Source: Planococcus shixiaomingii
GTDB taxonomy: Bacteria > Bacillota > Bacilli > Bacillales_A > Planococcaceae
Length of the DNA stretch: 64,000 nucleotides
Reading direction: 5' to 3'
NCBI RefSeq assembly: GCF_030413615.1
Contig: NZ_CP129236.1
Span: 3,766,001 to 3,830,000 of the forward strand
Below, piece after piece: positions 54,102-62,544 of the stretch. The notes beneath the pieces are model-generated. The model was given only the letters and a program-made list of their open reading frames with translations, did no database searches and was not told the DNA's origin. Positions within the stretch are counted from its first letter, which is position 1, and each line of letters begins with the position of its first letter. Made by a program: the position numbers and the translations under genes.

Positions 54102-55511
54102 ATGGCTAACAGTCTATTTAGAAGAACAAGCATACCCGCTATGCAAGCAACTGCCGCAAAAGGAAGTGCACTTTCAAAAGAATTGGGAGCATTCGATTTA
54201 ACCATGCTTGGAATCGGAGCGATTATCGGAACAGGGATATTCGTTTTGACAGGAACCGGTGCCTTGACTGCCGGACCTGCTTTGACCATCTCGTTCATCA
54301 TTGCCGCCCTCGCTTGCTTTTTCGCAGCATTATCATATGCTGAATTTGCGTCAACCGTGCCTGTTTCAGGATCGGTTTATACGTATACCTATGCAACATT
54401 AGGCGAGTTTATCGCTTTTATCATCGGATGGGATTTAATACTTGAATACTTATTGGCCGTTAGTGCGGTCTCAGTTGGTTGGTCAGGTTATTTCCAATCA
54501 CTTCTAGGCGGTTTCGGCATCAATCTTCCTACAGCCTTATCTGCAGCTCCAGGAGCAGTCCAAGGCGCAACTACTTACTTCAATCTTCCGGCCTTTCTCA
54601 TTATCATGCTGATTACATTCTTGCTTTCAATCGGTGTTAAAGAGTCAAAACGCGTAAACAATGTCATGGTTGTCATCAAAGTTTCGGTCGTTTTGCTCTT
54701 TATTGCTGTTGCTGTTACTTATGTAAAGCCTGTAAATTGGCAGCCATTTACGCCTTTCGGTTTTGACGGTGTATTTGCTGCAGCTGCTCTTGTATTCTTT
54801 GCATTTATCGGTTTTGACGCTGTTGCGTCAGCTGCTGAAGAAACGAAAAATCCAAAACGCGACCTGCCGCGGGGCATTATTTTCTCATTGTTGATCTGTA
54901 CACTTCTTTATGTAATTGTGTCGGCTATTATGACCGGTGTAGTGCCATTCGCACAGTTTGCACAAGCGGTCGATCACCCGATTTCTCTGGTTCTGCAATT
55001 ATCGGGCCAAAACTGGGTTGCCGGACTTGTTGACTTGGGCGCTATTCTTGGTATGACCACAGTTATGCTGGTTATGCTTTATGGCCAAACTCGCGTCATG
55101 TTTGCCATGTCACGAGATGGGTTAATGCCGAAAATCTTTTCGAAAGTAAACTTGAAAACGCACACCCCACTCCGTGCAACATGGATTTTCGGCATTATTG
55201 CAGGTTTGCTCGGCGGATTGATTCGTCTGGATGAACTTGCTAAACTTGTAAACATTGGTACGTTATCAGCGTTTATCCTTGTTTCTGTTGCTGTTATTGT
55301 TCTTCGCGTAAAACAGCCGGACTTGCCGCGCGCTTTCCGCTGCCCAGCGGTTCCGTTTATACCAATCTTGGCCATTTTGTTCTGTGGATTCCTAATTTTC
55401 CAACTAGGCCAAGCAACAATTATCCGCTTTATCATTTGGTTATTGATCGGTGTAGTAATTTACTTTGTCTACTCGAGAAAGAATTCAAACTTAAACCCAG
55501 ATAAGAAATAA
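54102..55511 (+). CDS. Amino acid permease, cationic amino acid transporter-like (APC family)
   Basis: 469 residues, about 12 helices. LGAFDLTMLGIGAIIGTGIFVLTG, GSVYTYTYATLGEFIAFIIGWDLILEYLL and FFAFIGFDAVASAAEETKNPKRDLP define the CAT/YfnA-like branch of the APC superfamily. Predicted amino acid uptake; substrate not decided. GGGAGAG precedes the ATG. Confidence 0.88.
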   Translation: MANSLFRRTSIPAMQATAAKGSALSKELGAFDLTMLGIGAIIGTGIFVLTGTGALTAGPALTISFIIAALACFFAALSYAEFASTVPVSGSVYTYTYATLGEFIAFIIGWDLILEYLLAVSAVSVGWSGYFQSLLGGFGINLPTALSAAPGAVQGATTYFNLPAFLIIMLITFLLSIGVKESKRVNNVMVVIKVSVVLLFIAVAVTYVKPVNWQPFTPFGFDGVFAAAALVFFAFIGFDAVASAAEETKNPKRDLPRGIIFSLLICTLLYVIVSAIMTGVVPFAQFAQAVDHPISLVLQLSGQNWVAGLVDLGAILGMTTVMLVMLYGQTRVMFAMSRDGLMPKIFSKVNLKTHTPLRATWIFGIIAGLLGGLIRLDELAKLVNIGTLSAFILVSVAVIVLRVKQPDLPRAFRCPAVPFIPILAILFCGFLIFQLGQATIIRFIIWLLIGVVIYFVYSRKNSNLNPDKK

Positions 55512-55524
55512 TAAAACAAACGAA

Positions 55525-55559
55525 AACGCCGGAGCTGAAAATCAGCGCCGGCGTTTTTT
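55525..55559. terminator. Bidirectional terminator
   Basis: AACGCCGG pairs with CCGGCGTT around an inner GCTGA/TCAGC hairpin, then Ts, between the convergent APC and GNAT genes. Confidence 0.9.
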
Positions 55560-56130
55560 AACTTCCACTAACATATTCTCTTTTTAGTATAGAATACATG
55601 GCCAAATCGACAAATTCTCCGTTTATAATCATATGTTGCCGGGCTACCCCTTCACGCTGCATGCCAAGTTTTTCTACGACTCGCTGTGATTGAAAATTAT
55701 CCAACATGATCGGCGCTTCCACTTTGTTAAGCTCCATTTTTTGAAATCCATAATCCAATAAAGACTTAGCTGCTTCGAGTATCAGGCCGCTTCCCCAATA
55801 ATTATGCGATAAAATATAGGCAAGCTCCGCTTTATGCCTTTTCGGCAGCCAATTGATAAAATCAATCGTGCCTATCATTTTTCCCTCACTCTTCAACTCA
55901 ATTGCCCATGTCAGTTTTCTCTTCTTTCCATAGGACTCTGTCAGGAAAGCTAAAAACGCTTTCGTATCTTCTACAGATTTATGCACTTCCCATGGCACAA
56001 AACGGGATACCATCGGCTCAGATGCATACTCAAACATATCTTCAGCGTCAGCCAACGTCAGCTTCCGAAGAATCAAGCGCTCGGTTTCCAGAACAGGAAA
56101 GTGGTTATCGGTTTCGTATGTATCAGCCAT
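55558..56130 (-). CDS. RimJ/RimL-type GNAT acetyltransferase
   Basis: 190 residues: LETERLILRKLTLADAEDMFEYAS, LAYILSHNYWGSGLILEAAKSLLDYGF and NFQSQRVVEKLGMQREGVARQ. GGAGG precedes the ATG. Single gene. Confidence 0.9.
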   Translation of the reverse strand: MADTYETDNHFPVLETERLILRKLTLADAEDMFEYASEPMVSRFVPWEVHKSVEDTKAFLAFLTESYGKKRKLTWAIELKSEGKMIGTIDFINWLPKRHKAELAYILSHNYWGSGLILEAAKSLLDYGFQKMELNKVEAPIMLDNFQSQRVVEKLGMQREGVARQHMIINGEFVDLAMYSILKREYVSGS

Positions 56131-56257
56131 TCTTCCATTCCTCCAAAAATTTATTTTCTAATAAGTTCCATTAACTTCTGTTAAATCGGCTTAAATAGCG
56201 TTTCTATTTTTCTCAGTATTATTTACAATAGGAAAAGACGACAAGGAGATGAGCTTA

Positions 56258-56851
56258 ATGACTACAATCGGATTAGTTCGGCACGGCATCACTGAATGGA
56301 ATTTGCTTGGAATCGCTCAAGGCAGTTCCGATATTGCGTTGAATGAAACAGGGCGGCAGCAAGCGGTTGCGCTTGCGGAAAGGCTGGCGCTCGAATCCTG
56401 GGATATAATCGTTTCCAGCGATTTGGCACGTGCTAAAGAAACAGCCCAAATCATTTCGGACCGCCTTAACTTGCCCATCAGCTTTTTGGACCCGCGGCTC
56501 CGCGAAATGAACGGCGGGAAAATCGAAGGCACCACAGAAGAAGAACGCCTCGAAAAATGGGGTCAGAATTGGCGTGCTTTAGATCTTGGCATGGAAAGTT
56601 CAGAAGAAGTTGCTGCACGTGCAAGCAAATTTTTAGAAGAAATCCTCCAAAGCCATAAAGGCAAACGGGTCCTAATAGTAAGCCACGGCGGATTGATCGG
56701 CATAACGCTAAAGAGCCTGCTTCCTGAGCGCTTTACAAAAACCCATATGGGCAACACATCCATCACAATTCTCGAGAACTTGGAAAACCGGTGGGACTGC
56801 ACCTTGTACAATTGCACAAAACATCTACCTGTAAGCAGTCAAACAAATTAA
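56258..56851 (+). CDS. Histidine phosphatase family protein
   Basis: 197 residues from the ATG at 56258 (AAGGAG 9 nt upstream). LVRHGITEWNLLGIAQGSSDIALNETG carries the phospho-accepting His (RHG); the second His is in IVSHGGLIG. Phosphoglycerate-mutase-like phosphatase of unknown substrate. Confidence 0.92.
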   Translation: MTTIGLVRHGITEWNLLGIAQGSSDIALNETGRQQAVALAERLALESWDIIVSSDLARAKETAQIISDRLNLPISFLDPRLREMNGGKIEGTTEEERLEKWGQNWRALDLGMESSEEVAARASKFLEEILQSHKGKRVLIVSHGGLIGITLKSLLPERFTKTHMGNTSITILENLENRWDCTLYNCTKHLPVSSQTN

Positions 56852-56854
56852 AAT

Positions 56855-56888
56855 ACCCCCGGCCACTATCTCAGTTGCCGGGATTTTT
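56855..56888 (+). terminator. Intrinsic terminator
   Basis: CCCGGC (56858-56863) pairs with GCCGGG (56877-56882), followed by ATTTTT. Confidence 0.75.
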
Positions 56889-56945
56889 ATCGTTTTATAA
56901 AAGAGGGCTTCCCCTCCACATCCGATCGGTTTAGTCTTAGCTGAT

Positions 56946-57362
56946 TCAGGAAGTTTTTAAAATGCTTTTATGACATAAAAACCGTTCACGCCCGGGATAT
57001 TTTTCGCCTAAACTTTTTGTTCCAAATCCGCTTTTCCGGTAAAATACGACAGCGTCTTGATCAGTTTCAGCAAAAATATACGAAATCCTGTATTTTTCAC
57101 AAACAAACCCAATCATTTTGCCGCCAATCTGATTGCCTCTATGTTCAGGAAAGACTGCAATGTGTTTGATTTCAATGCTCGTTTCCGATTTAAATTCAAT
57201 GCCAATGCAACCGACAATTACTTGTTCTATTTTACAAACATAGAATTTCCGCTCTGTTGTATTTATGTAGGTTTTGTATGCTTCGCCTGCTCGTGAAGAG
57301 GCAAAAGACAAGAGTTCCATCATTTCCGGCTGGAAAGCAGACCGAACCTCGCTTATGTGCAT
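56946..57362 (-). CDS. GNAT-family N-acetyltransferase
   Basis: 138 residues: IEIKHIAVFPEHRGNQIGGKMIGFV (acetyl-CoA loop RGNQIG) and DAVVFYRKSGFGTKSLG. 18 nt downstream of the PP2C gene on the same strand. Substrate unknown. Confidence 0.85.
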   Translation of the reverse strand: MHISEVRSAFQPEMMELLSFASSRAGEAYKTYINTTERKFYVCKIEQVIVGCIGIEFKSETSIEIKHIAVFPEHRGNQIGGKMIGFVCEKYRISYIFAETDQDAVVFYRKSGFGTKSLGEKYPGRERFLCHKSILKTS

Positions 57363-57380
57363 TTTCCTGCTTCACTCCTT

Positions 57381-58193
57381 TTACTGATTACTAGCATAGG
57401 TTCCCGCTGTCGACACGTTCACTTTCCAGGAAACCATCGTTGTACTGTCCCTGACGCCGTTTTCCTGGATTGTCTTCAACAAAGTTTGAATACTGTCGGA
57501 ATGTGGAACATCCGCAAATGCTTCGGCTAAATCCTGCGGATTGGAATACGGTTTTCCCGGGCATTCAACCAAGCCATCTGTCGTGACAAACAAATGGTTC
57601 TCGCCTTTTCGCAGTTCTTTTGTGCCGCTGCTATAGCAAGGCACTTGCTGTTCAAATGTATTGACTTGTCCCACCCATTCATAAAAATGTCTCTGGTTCA
57701 GCTGGAACTGCCCCATTGCCGCCAGTTCCCGGTGAAACAAATACAAAATACAGTCACCGATTGAAAACCACCAGACAAATTTGCCTTTCCGTACGACAAT
57801 CATGCAGGCCGTTTCTCCTTGAATTTCCTGGCATGCTCTCCGGAATTTTTCGTTTTGAAAAACGGCTAAAATCCGTTCTTCCAAGTTTTTAAAATAGTTC
57901 AAGGCAAGCGATTCAACCAAGAGATTTTCCAGACTGGCCTTGTTTCGGTGAAATTCCTCCACCACCAGCTCTGCACTCTCGGCCGTATGATGGGCATCCA
58001 GAACCATGACAAATTCCCAGCCTTGCTCTTGGTTTGCCCACACTATGCATGCATCCTCATTTTTGTATTGGCCCGCTTTTGAATTTCCGCCGAAACGCCC
58101 GATGATGATTTCGTCTAACTGCTGCAGATCCGGCTCATCGACAAAATCTTGTTCGCTGCCAACCCATTTAAAATCCTTTAGCCCAACTTCCAT
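57381..58193 (-). CDS. PP2C-type protein phosphatase domain protein
   Basis: 270 residues. Motifs: GGNSKAGQYKNEDACIVW (NED), VLDAHHT (DAH in place of the usual DGH), FSIGDCILYLF, VTTDGLVE (TDG) and GVRDSTTMVSW (final metal Asp). All metal-binding Asp positions are present, so a Mg/Mn phosphatase is plausible despite the altered DGH. No membrane or sensor domain. GAGG precedes the ATG. Confidence 0.78.
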   Translation of the reverse strand: MEVGLKDFKWVGSEQDFVDEPDLQQLDEIIIGRFGGNSKAGQYKNEDACIVWANQEQGWEFVMVLDAHHTAESAELVVEEFHRNKASLENLLVESLALNYFKNLEERILAVFQNEKFRRACQEIQGETACMIVVRKGKFVWWFSIGDCILYLFHRELAAMGQFQLNQRHFYEWVGQVNTFEQQVPCYSSGTKELRKGENHLFVTTDGLVECPGKPYSNPQDLAEAFADVPHSDSIQTLLKTIQENGVRDSTTMVSWKVNVSTAGTYASNQ

Positions 58194-58305
58194 CGCCGCG
58201 TCCTCTTTTCATACATTTTAGAAAATTATAGTTTATCAACGACCCTTTTGGAAGTTTTTTCTATATCATCACAATAAATATTCGCATTCTTTTCTCTTCC
58301 AGTTC

Positions 58306-58368
58306 TTCATGAGCTTCCGCTCTTTCTACATGAACTTTTTGCTTCTATACATGAAAAATTATTTTTTC
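58306..58368. repeat. 21-bp-period intergenic repeat array C (3 units)
   Basis: Units start at 58306, 58327 and 58348, exactly 21 bp apart, with core TACATGAAC(TTTTT). The unit TTTCTACATGAACTTTTTGC resembles TTTCTACCTGCACTTTTTTG of array B. It lies between the HxlR terminator and the PP2C gene start. Confidence 0.75.
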
Positions 58369-58377
58369 AAAAGAAAA

Positions 58378-58402
58378 AGCCCTCCATATCCAGAGGGCTC
58401 TT
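58378..58402 (-). terminator. Intrinsic terminator
   Basis: AGCCCTC (58378-58384) pairs with GAGGGCT (58393-58399), U-run on the minus strand. It ends the HxlR gene. Confidence 0.82.
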
Positions 58403-58406
58403 GCCG

Positions 58407-58781
58407 TTATTTCAAATTGTCATTCAAGATGCCTTCTTCCAGCACCTCGGATTTATCTCCATATACTTTTGTCAAATGACTACTTCCCCACATGCATAAA
58501 GCATCCAAGATACCAGTCAGACTTGATCCGTATTCACTCAACTCATATTCCACTTTAGGCGGCACCTGGTTGTAAACGATGCGGTCAATAACGCCGTCCG
58601 CTTCCAGTTCACGCAGTTGCTGCGTCAACATCTTCTGTGTAATGTCCGGCATTAAGCGCTTGAGCTCGCTTGTTCGTTTTTTTCCGCGCATCAAATGGCA
58701 CAAAATAACACATTTCCATTTGCCCCCAATTACTTCTAACGTAGCCTCGACGGATATATTGTATTTCTTCTGTTTAATCAT
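58407..58781 (-). CDS. HxlR/DUF24-family regulator
   Basis: 124 residues: VEATLEVIGGKWKCVILCHLMRGKKRTSELKRLMPDITQKMLTQQLRELEADGVI is the HxlR winged HTH, with cysteines inside the HTH (KWKCVILC) rather than at the extreme N-terminus. Divergent from an MFS transporter and an aldo/keto reductase, its likely targets. GGAG precedes the ATG. Confidence 0.9.
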   Translation of the reverse strand: MIKQKKYNISVEATLEVIGGKWKCVILCHLMRGKKRTSELKRLMPDITQKMLTQQLRELEADGVIDRIVYNQVPPKVEYELSEYGSSLTGILDALCMWGSSHLTKVYGDKSEVLEEGILNDNLK

Positions 58782-58805
58782 ACTTGCTCCTTTTCCATAG
58801 GCACT

Positions 58806-58852
58806 AAAAAGTACCTATCGTACTTTTTGGTGTCTATAGCACTTTAAAGTGC
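58806..58852. promoter_or_regulatory. Operator region of HxlR / MFS-AKR divergent unit
   Basis: AAAAAGTAC-CTATC-GTACTTTTT (58806-58828) and the perfect palindrome GCACTTTAAAGTGC (58839-58852) lie in the divergent gap; the GTAC-centred palindrome has the usual HxlR/YodB form. Confidence 0.7.
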
Positions 58853-58938
58853 GTACTTTTCTTTTTTAACCCTGTCTCCCATACTAACATTTATCGATTG
58901 AAAATAATTGAAATTAATCTTTTGGGAGGAAAAATTCA

Positions 58939-60159
58939 TTGGATAAAAAAAGAAGTTATTACGCGCTATTGGCGCTTGCACTCAGTGCTTTTGCTATCGG
59001 AACCACTGAGTTTATCAGTGTCGGCCTGTTGCCGATGATTGCCGATGATTTAGACATACCTATCACAACTGCTGGTTTAACAGTGACGCTTTACGCGCTC
59101 GGCGTCATGTTTGGAGCGCCTGTCCTGACGTCACTTACCTCCAATATGTCCCGGAAATCGCTGTTGCTGTGGATTATGGTGGTCTTTATCATAGGCAACG
59201 GGATGGCCGCAAGTGCTTCGACTATTGGCTTTTTGCTGACAGCTCGCATCATTTCAGCATTTGCCCACGGAATTTTCATGTCCATCGGTGCAACAATTGC
59301 CGCTGACTTGGTTCCGGAAAATAAACGGGCGAGCGCCATCGCCATCATGTTCACCGGGTTGACTGTCGCCACTGTAACAGGTGTACCGTTCGGGACATTC
59401 CTTGGGCAACTTTTCGGTTGGCGTGCAGCATTCATCGCGATTTTCGCCATTGGCATCATCGCGCTCATTGGAAATGCGATTCTTGTACCACGCGATTTGC
59501 AAAAAGCCGCTCGCACAACGTTGCGTGACCAAGTAAAACTTCTAACAAATGGACGGCTTTTATTGGTTTTCGCCATCACTGCATTGGGGTATGGAGGAAC
59601 ATTCGTAGTTTTCACTTACCTGTCCCCGCTGCTTCAAGAGATAACAGGTTTCAAAGCCGGAACCGTAACGGTCATTTTATTGGTCTACGGCATTGCCATC
59701 GCTTTCGGCAATACCATCGGCGGCAAATTGGCCAACCGCAACCCAGTAAATGCATTGTTTTATATGTTTCTGATTCAAGCTGTCGTCCTCATGACCCTGA
59801 CGTTTACAGCGCCATTTAAAATCGCCGGTCTGATCACCATCATTTTAATGGGGCTATTCGCTTTTATGAACGTACCGGGCCTTCAAGTTTATGTGGTGAT
59901 TTTGGCGAAGCGCTATGTTCCAAGTGCCGTGGACGTAGCATCCGCCATTAATATCGCGGCATTTAACGCCGGTATTGCACTCGGTGCTTACTTAGGCGGC
60001 GCTATTGCCGACTCCATTGGCCTTATCCATACCGCTTGGGCTGGAAGCGCCATGGTGTTCGCTGCCGTCCTATTAACTGGACTTAGCCGAGCACTTGAGC
60101 AACGAGATCAAAAATCACATACATTAAGCATTAACAAGCAAAAGAGTGCAGCAATCTAA
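58939..60159 (+). CDS. MFS exporter (DHA1 type)
   Basis: 406 residues, TTG start with GGGAGG upstream. Twelve helices: FAIGTTEFISVGLLPMIADDLDI (motif D1), LTARIISAFAHGIFMSIGATIAADLVP and GVPFGTFLGQLFGWRAAF (antiporter motif C). Close to the YdhP/AraJ-like drug or sugar-efflux branch. Followed after 33 nt by an aldo/keto reductase, likely one unit under HxlR control. Confidence 0.9.
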   Translation: MDKKRSYYALLALALSAFAIGTTEFISVGLLPMIADDLDIPITTAGLTVTLYALGVMFGAPVLTSLTSNMSRKSLLLWIMVVFIIGNGMAASASTIGFLLTARIISAFAHGIFMSIGATIAADLVPENKRASAIAIMFTGLTVATVTGVPFGTFLGQLFGWRAAFIAIFAIGIIALIGNAILVPRDLQKAARTTLRDQVKLLTNGRLLLVFAITALGYGGTFVVFTYLSPLLQEITGFKAGTVTVILLVYGIAIAFGNTIGGKLANRNPVNALFYMFLIQAVVLMTLTFTAPFKIAGLITIILMGLFAFMNVPGLQVYVVILAKRYVPSAVDVASAINIAAFNAGIALGAYLGGAIADSIGLIHTAWAGSAMVFAAVLLTGLSRALEQRDQKSHTLSINKQKSAAI

Positions 60160-60192
60160 TCTCGTTATTTTTACCATCAAAGGAGGAGTAAA

Positions 60193-61035
60193 ATGAAAAA
60201 AAGTTTACAGGACACAACAACTTTGAATAATGGTGTTGAAATGCCATGGTTCGGCCTCGGTGTATTTAGAGTGGATCAAGGCCCTGACGCGGTAAATTCA
60301 GTCCGCTGGGCGATTAAGCACGGGTATCGCAGCATTGATACTGCCGCTATTTACGGCAACGAGGAAGCAGTCGGGCAAGGAATCCGTGAAGGTTTGGAAG
60401 AAACCGGATTGACTCGGGAAGACTTGTTCATCACATCGAAAGTATGGAATTCCGAATTGGCGTATGGCGATGCACTAGCCGCCTATGACGCCAGCCTGGA
60501 GCGCCTTGGCTTGGATTATTTGGATTTGTACCTCGTCCACTGGCCAAAGCCTGGAAAATACAAAGATGGCTGGAGAGCCCTTGAAACGCTTTATAAAGAG
60601 AAGCGGGTTAAAGCGATCGGTGTCAGCAACTTCCAGATTCATCACCTTAAAGATGTGCTGGAAGATGCAGAAATTGTTCCGATGGTGAACCAGATTGAAT
60701 ACCACCCGTACTTGACACAAACAGAGCTTCACGCCTTTTGCAAAGAACAGGATATTCAAGTCGAAGCTTGGTCGCCTTTAATGGCCGGCGCATTGCTTGA
60801 TCAGCCGGTGCTGCAGGAAATTGCAGATAAGCACAATAAAACGATTGCTCAAGTGATTTTACGCTGGGATCTTCAAAACGACGTGGTAACCATTCCTAAA
60901 TCGATAAAAGAACACCGCATTATTGAAAACGCAGATATCTTCGATTTCGAACTGTCTGAAGAAGAAGTCGACCGCATTTTTGATTTGAATCAAAATAGCC
61001 GTTGCGGTGCAGATCCAGATAATTTCGATTTTTAA
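60193..61035 (+). CDS. Aldo/keto reductase (YvgN-like)
   Basis: 280 residues. Catalytic tetrad D49, Y54, K83 and H116 (GYRSIDTAAIYGNE, ITSKVWN, DLYLVHWP), NADPH-binding region IPKSIKEHRIIENADIFDF. Similar to Bacillus YvgN/YtbE methylglyoxal and 2,5-diketogluconate reductases. With the HxlR-controlled MFS gene it suggests a reactive-carbonyl or electrophile response. AGGAGGAG precedes the ATG. Confidence 0.92.
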   Translation: MKKSLQDTTTLNNGVEMPWFGLGVFRVDQGPDAVNSVRWAIKHGYRSIDTAAIYGNEEAVGQGIREGLEETGLTREDLFITSKVWNSELAYGDALAAYDASLERLGLDYLDLYLVHWPKPGKYKDGWRALETLYKEKRVKAIGVSNFQIHHLKDVLEDAEIVPMVNQIEYHPYLTQTELHAFCKEQDIQVEAWSPLMAGALLDQPVLQEIADKHNKTIAQVILRWDLQNDVVTIPKSIKEHRIIENADIFDFELSEEEVDRIFDLNQNSRCGADPDNFDF

Positions 61036-61042
61036 CCAGCAG

Positions 61043-61080
61043 CAGGCGCTTTCCGTTAATCCGGAAAGCGCCTGTTTTTT
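61043..61080. terminator. Bidirectional terminator
   Basis: CAGGCGCTTTCCG pairs with CGGAAAGCGCCTG, followed by Ts, between convergent genes. Confidence 0.92.
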
Positions 61081-62354
61081 CAATATTGTATGGTTGAGTC
61101 TGCAGTTTTTTCTTTGGCCACTTCAACTCGGTTCTTCCCGCGAGATTTCGCTTCATAAAGTGCAAAATCGGCCTGTTCTTTTAACGCTTCAATTTGCACT
61201 TCATTTTCCACTTCTCCGGTCGCTATGCCGATACTGACCGTCACGTAATCTGCAACTGTAGAAAATTCATGGAGAATCTTCAGTTTCCCCATAGAAGACA
61301 CGATGCATTCTGCAAGTTCAAACACAGCTTCTGGCGCTTGATCGAAAACTGTTATAATAAATTCTTCTCCGCCAAAACGGGAGACGTGGCAATTTGCATC
61401 AGCAGTACAGCTTTTTATCTGTTGTGCGACCAGATGAAGCACTCTGTCCCCTTCGAAATGCCCATAGTTATCATTAAAAAGTTTGAAATCATCAATATCG
61501 AGCATAATAAAAGAAAGCGTTCTTTTCGAAGCGGGCAATTGCATGGCCTTGTCAATGTATTGCCGCATTCCTCTGCGGTTTGGAAGGTTTGTGAGCTCAT
61601 CCAACGTTGCCAACTTTTTAAGCTGGACGTTCGCTTCTTTCAGCTCACGATTTATTTCTTCCTTTTCGTTAATGATCTGTGCTAGATTTTCATTTGTTTC
61701 AGTCAAAAGCAAACTGTTATAGAAGCTTGTTATGCTGCTGTGATAAAGCATTCTGGACCCTAGCCAGCAAAAGAATAAAAAAAGAGAAAGATTGACGTAA
61801 TGGCCTATTAAGACGGCTTCGGAAAATTGGAAAAAAGGTAGTCCAATAACCAATAAAACGACAGGTACGGAATACACTTGCAGAAGTTTTTTATTGGAAG
61901 CATGAAAAAAAATGGCCACGCTCATGAAGTTCACAGCACAAGCCATAAGGCTGCCGTATTCTTCTTGTGCCCTCAATGTGACCACTACTCCCCAAATCAG
62001 AAAGAAAAAAATGAATCGCATCAGAGTTCTGCAAAACTCTCTTTCCTGTTTTGCAGCAGGTATTTTCTGTTTTTCATAATGCCGAATGTACAACAGCATC
62101 AATGCGCTTATAACCAGCAAAACAACACTCATGAAAAAATAGAAATCACTTGTTATGAAGAGTGTTGACGTATAACTTAAGAGGATATTGAATACAATAA
62201 GGACAGACTGAAAAAAGATCACAAGTTTCACCAAAAGCTTGCATCTTTGAATGTTGTCTATTAATAAATAATCTTCCAGCAAACTTTCTTTACCGAAAGA
62301 ATTTACCGATTGTTTTCCACTAAAAAAATAGGTCATTTTAGATGACTGATTCAT
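61080..62354 (-). CDS. Membrane-bound diguanylate cyclase (no I-site)
   Basis: 424 residues from the ATG at 62354. Six or so helices (about 35-215), a coiled coil (about 218-255), then a GGDEF domain with TLDELTNLPNRRGM, MLDIDDFKLFNDNYGH and SRFGGEEF. Active-site residues are intact (GGEEF), but the RxxD inhibitory site is replaced (DANC region). Predicted active cyclase without classical product inhibition. Confidence 0.88.
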   Translation of the reverse strand: MNQSSKMTYFFSGKQSVNSFGKESLLEDYLLIDNIQRCKLLVKLVIFFQSVLIVFNILLSYTSTLFITSDFYFFMSVVLLVISALMLLYIRHYEKQKIPAAKQEREFCRTLMRFIFFFLIWGVVVTLRAQEEYGSLMACAVNFMSVAIFFHASNKKLLQVYSVPVVLLVIGLPFFQFSEAVLIGHYVNLSLFLFFCWLGSRMLYHSSITSFYNSLLLTETNENLAQIINEKEEINRELKEANVQLKKLATLDELTNLPNRRGMRQYIDKAMQLPASKRTLSFIMLDIDDFKLFNDNYGHFEGDRVLHLVAQQIKSCTADANCHVSRFGGEEFIITVFDQAPEAVFELAECIVSSMGKLKILHEFSTVADYVTVSIGIATGEVENEVQIEALKEQADFALYEAKSRGKNRVEVAKEKTADSTIQY

Positions 62355-62544
62355 TTCCTTACCCCACATACATATTAAAATAAGCACAAAGTATTACATT
62401 AGTTTATCATTCCCCTTTCATTTATCCTAATAAACTTTTACTTTTTATTCCCAAAAACACTATCTATCTAATTAACAGGATTTTGTTATATTAATACAGT
62501 AAAATTATTAGTGGACCGAAATAAGTTAATAAGGAGAGCAGAAT

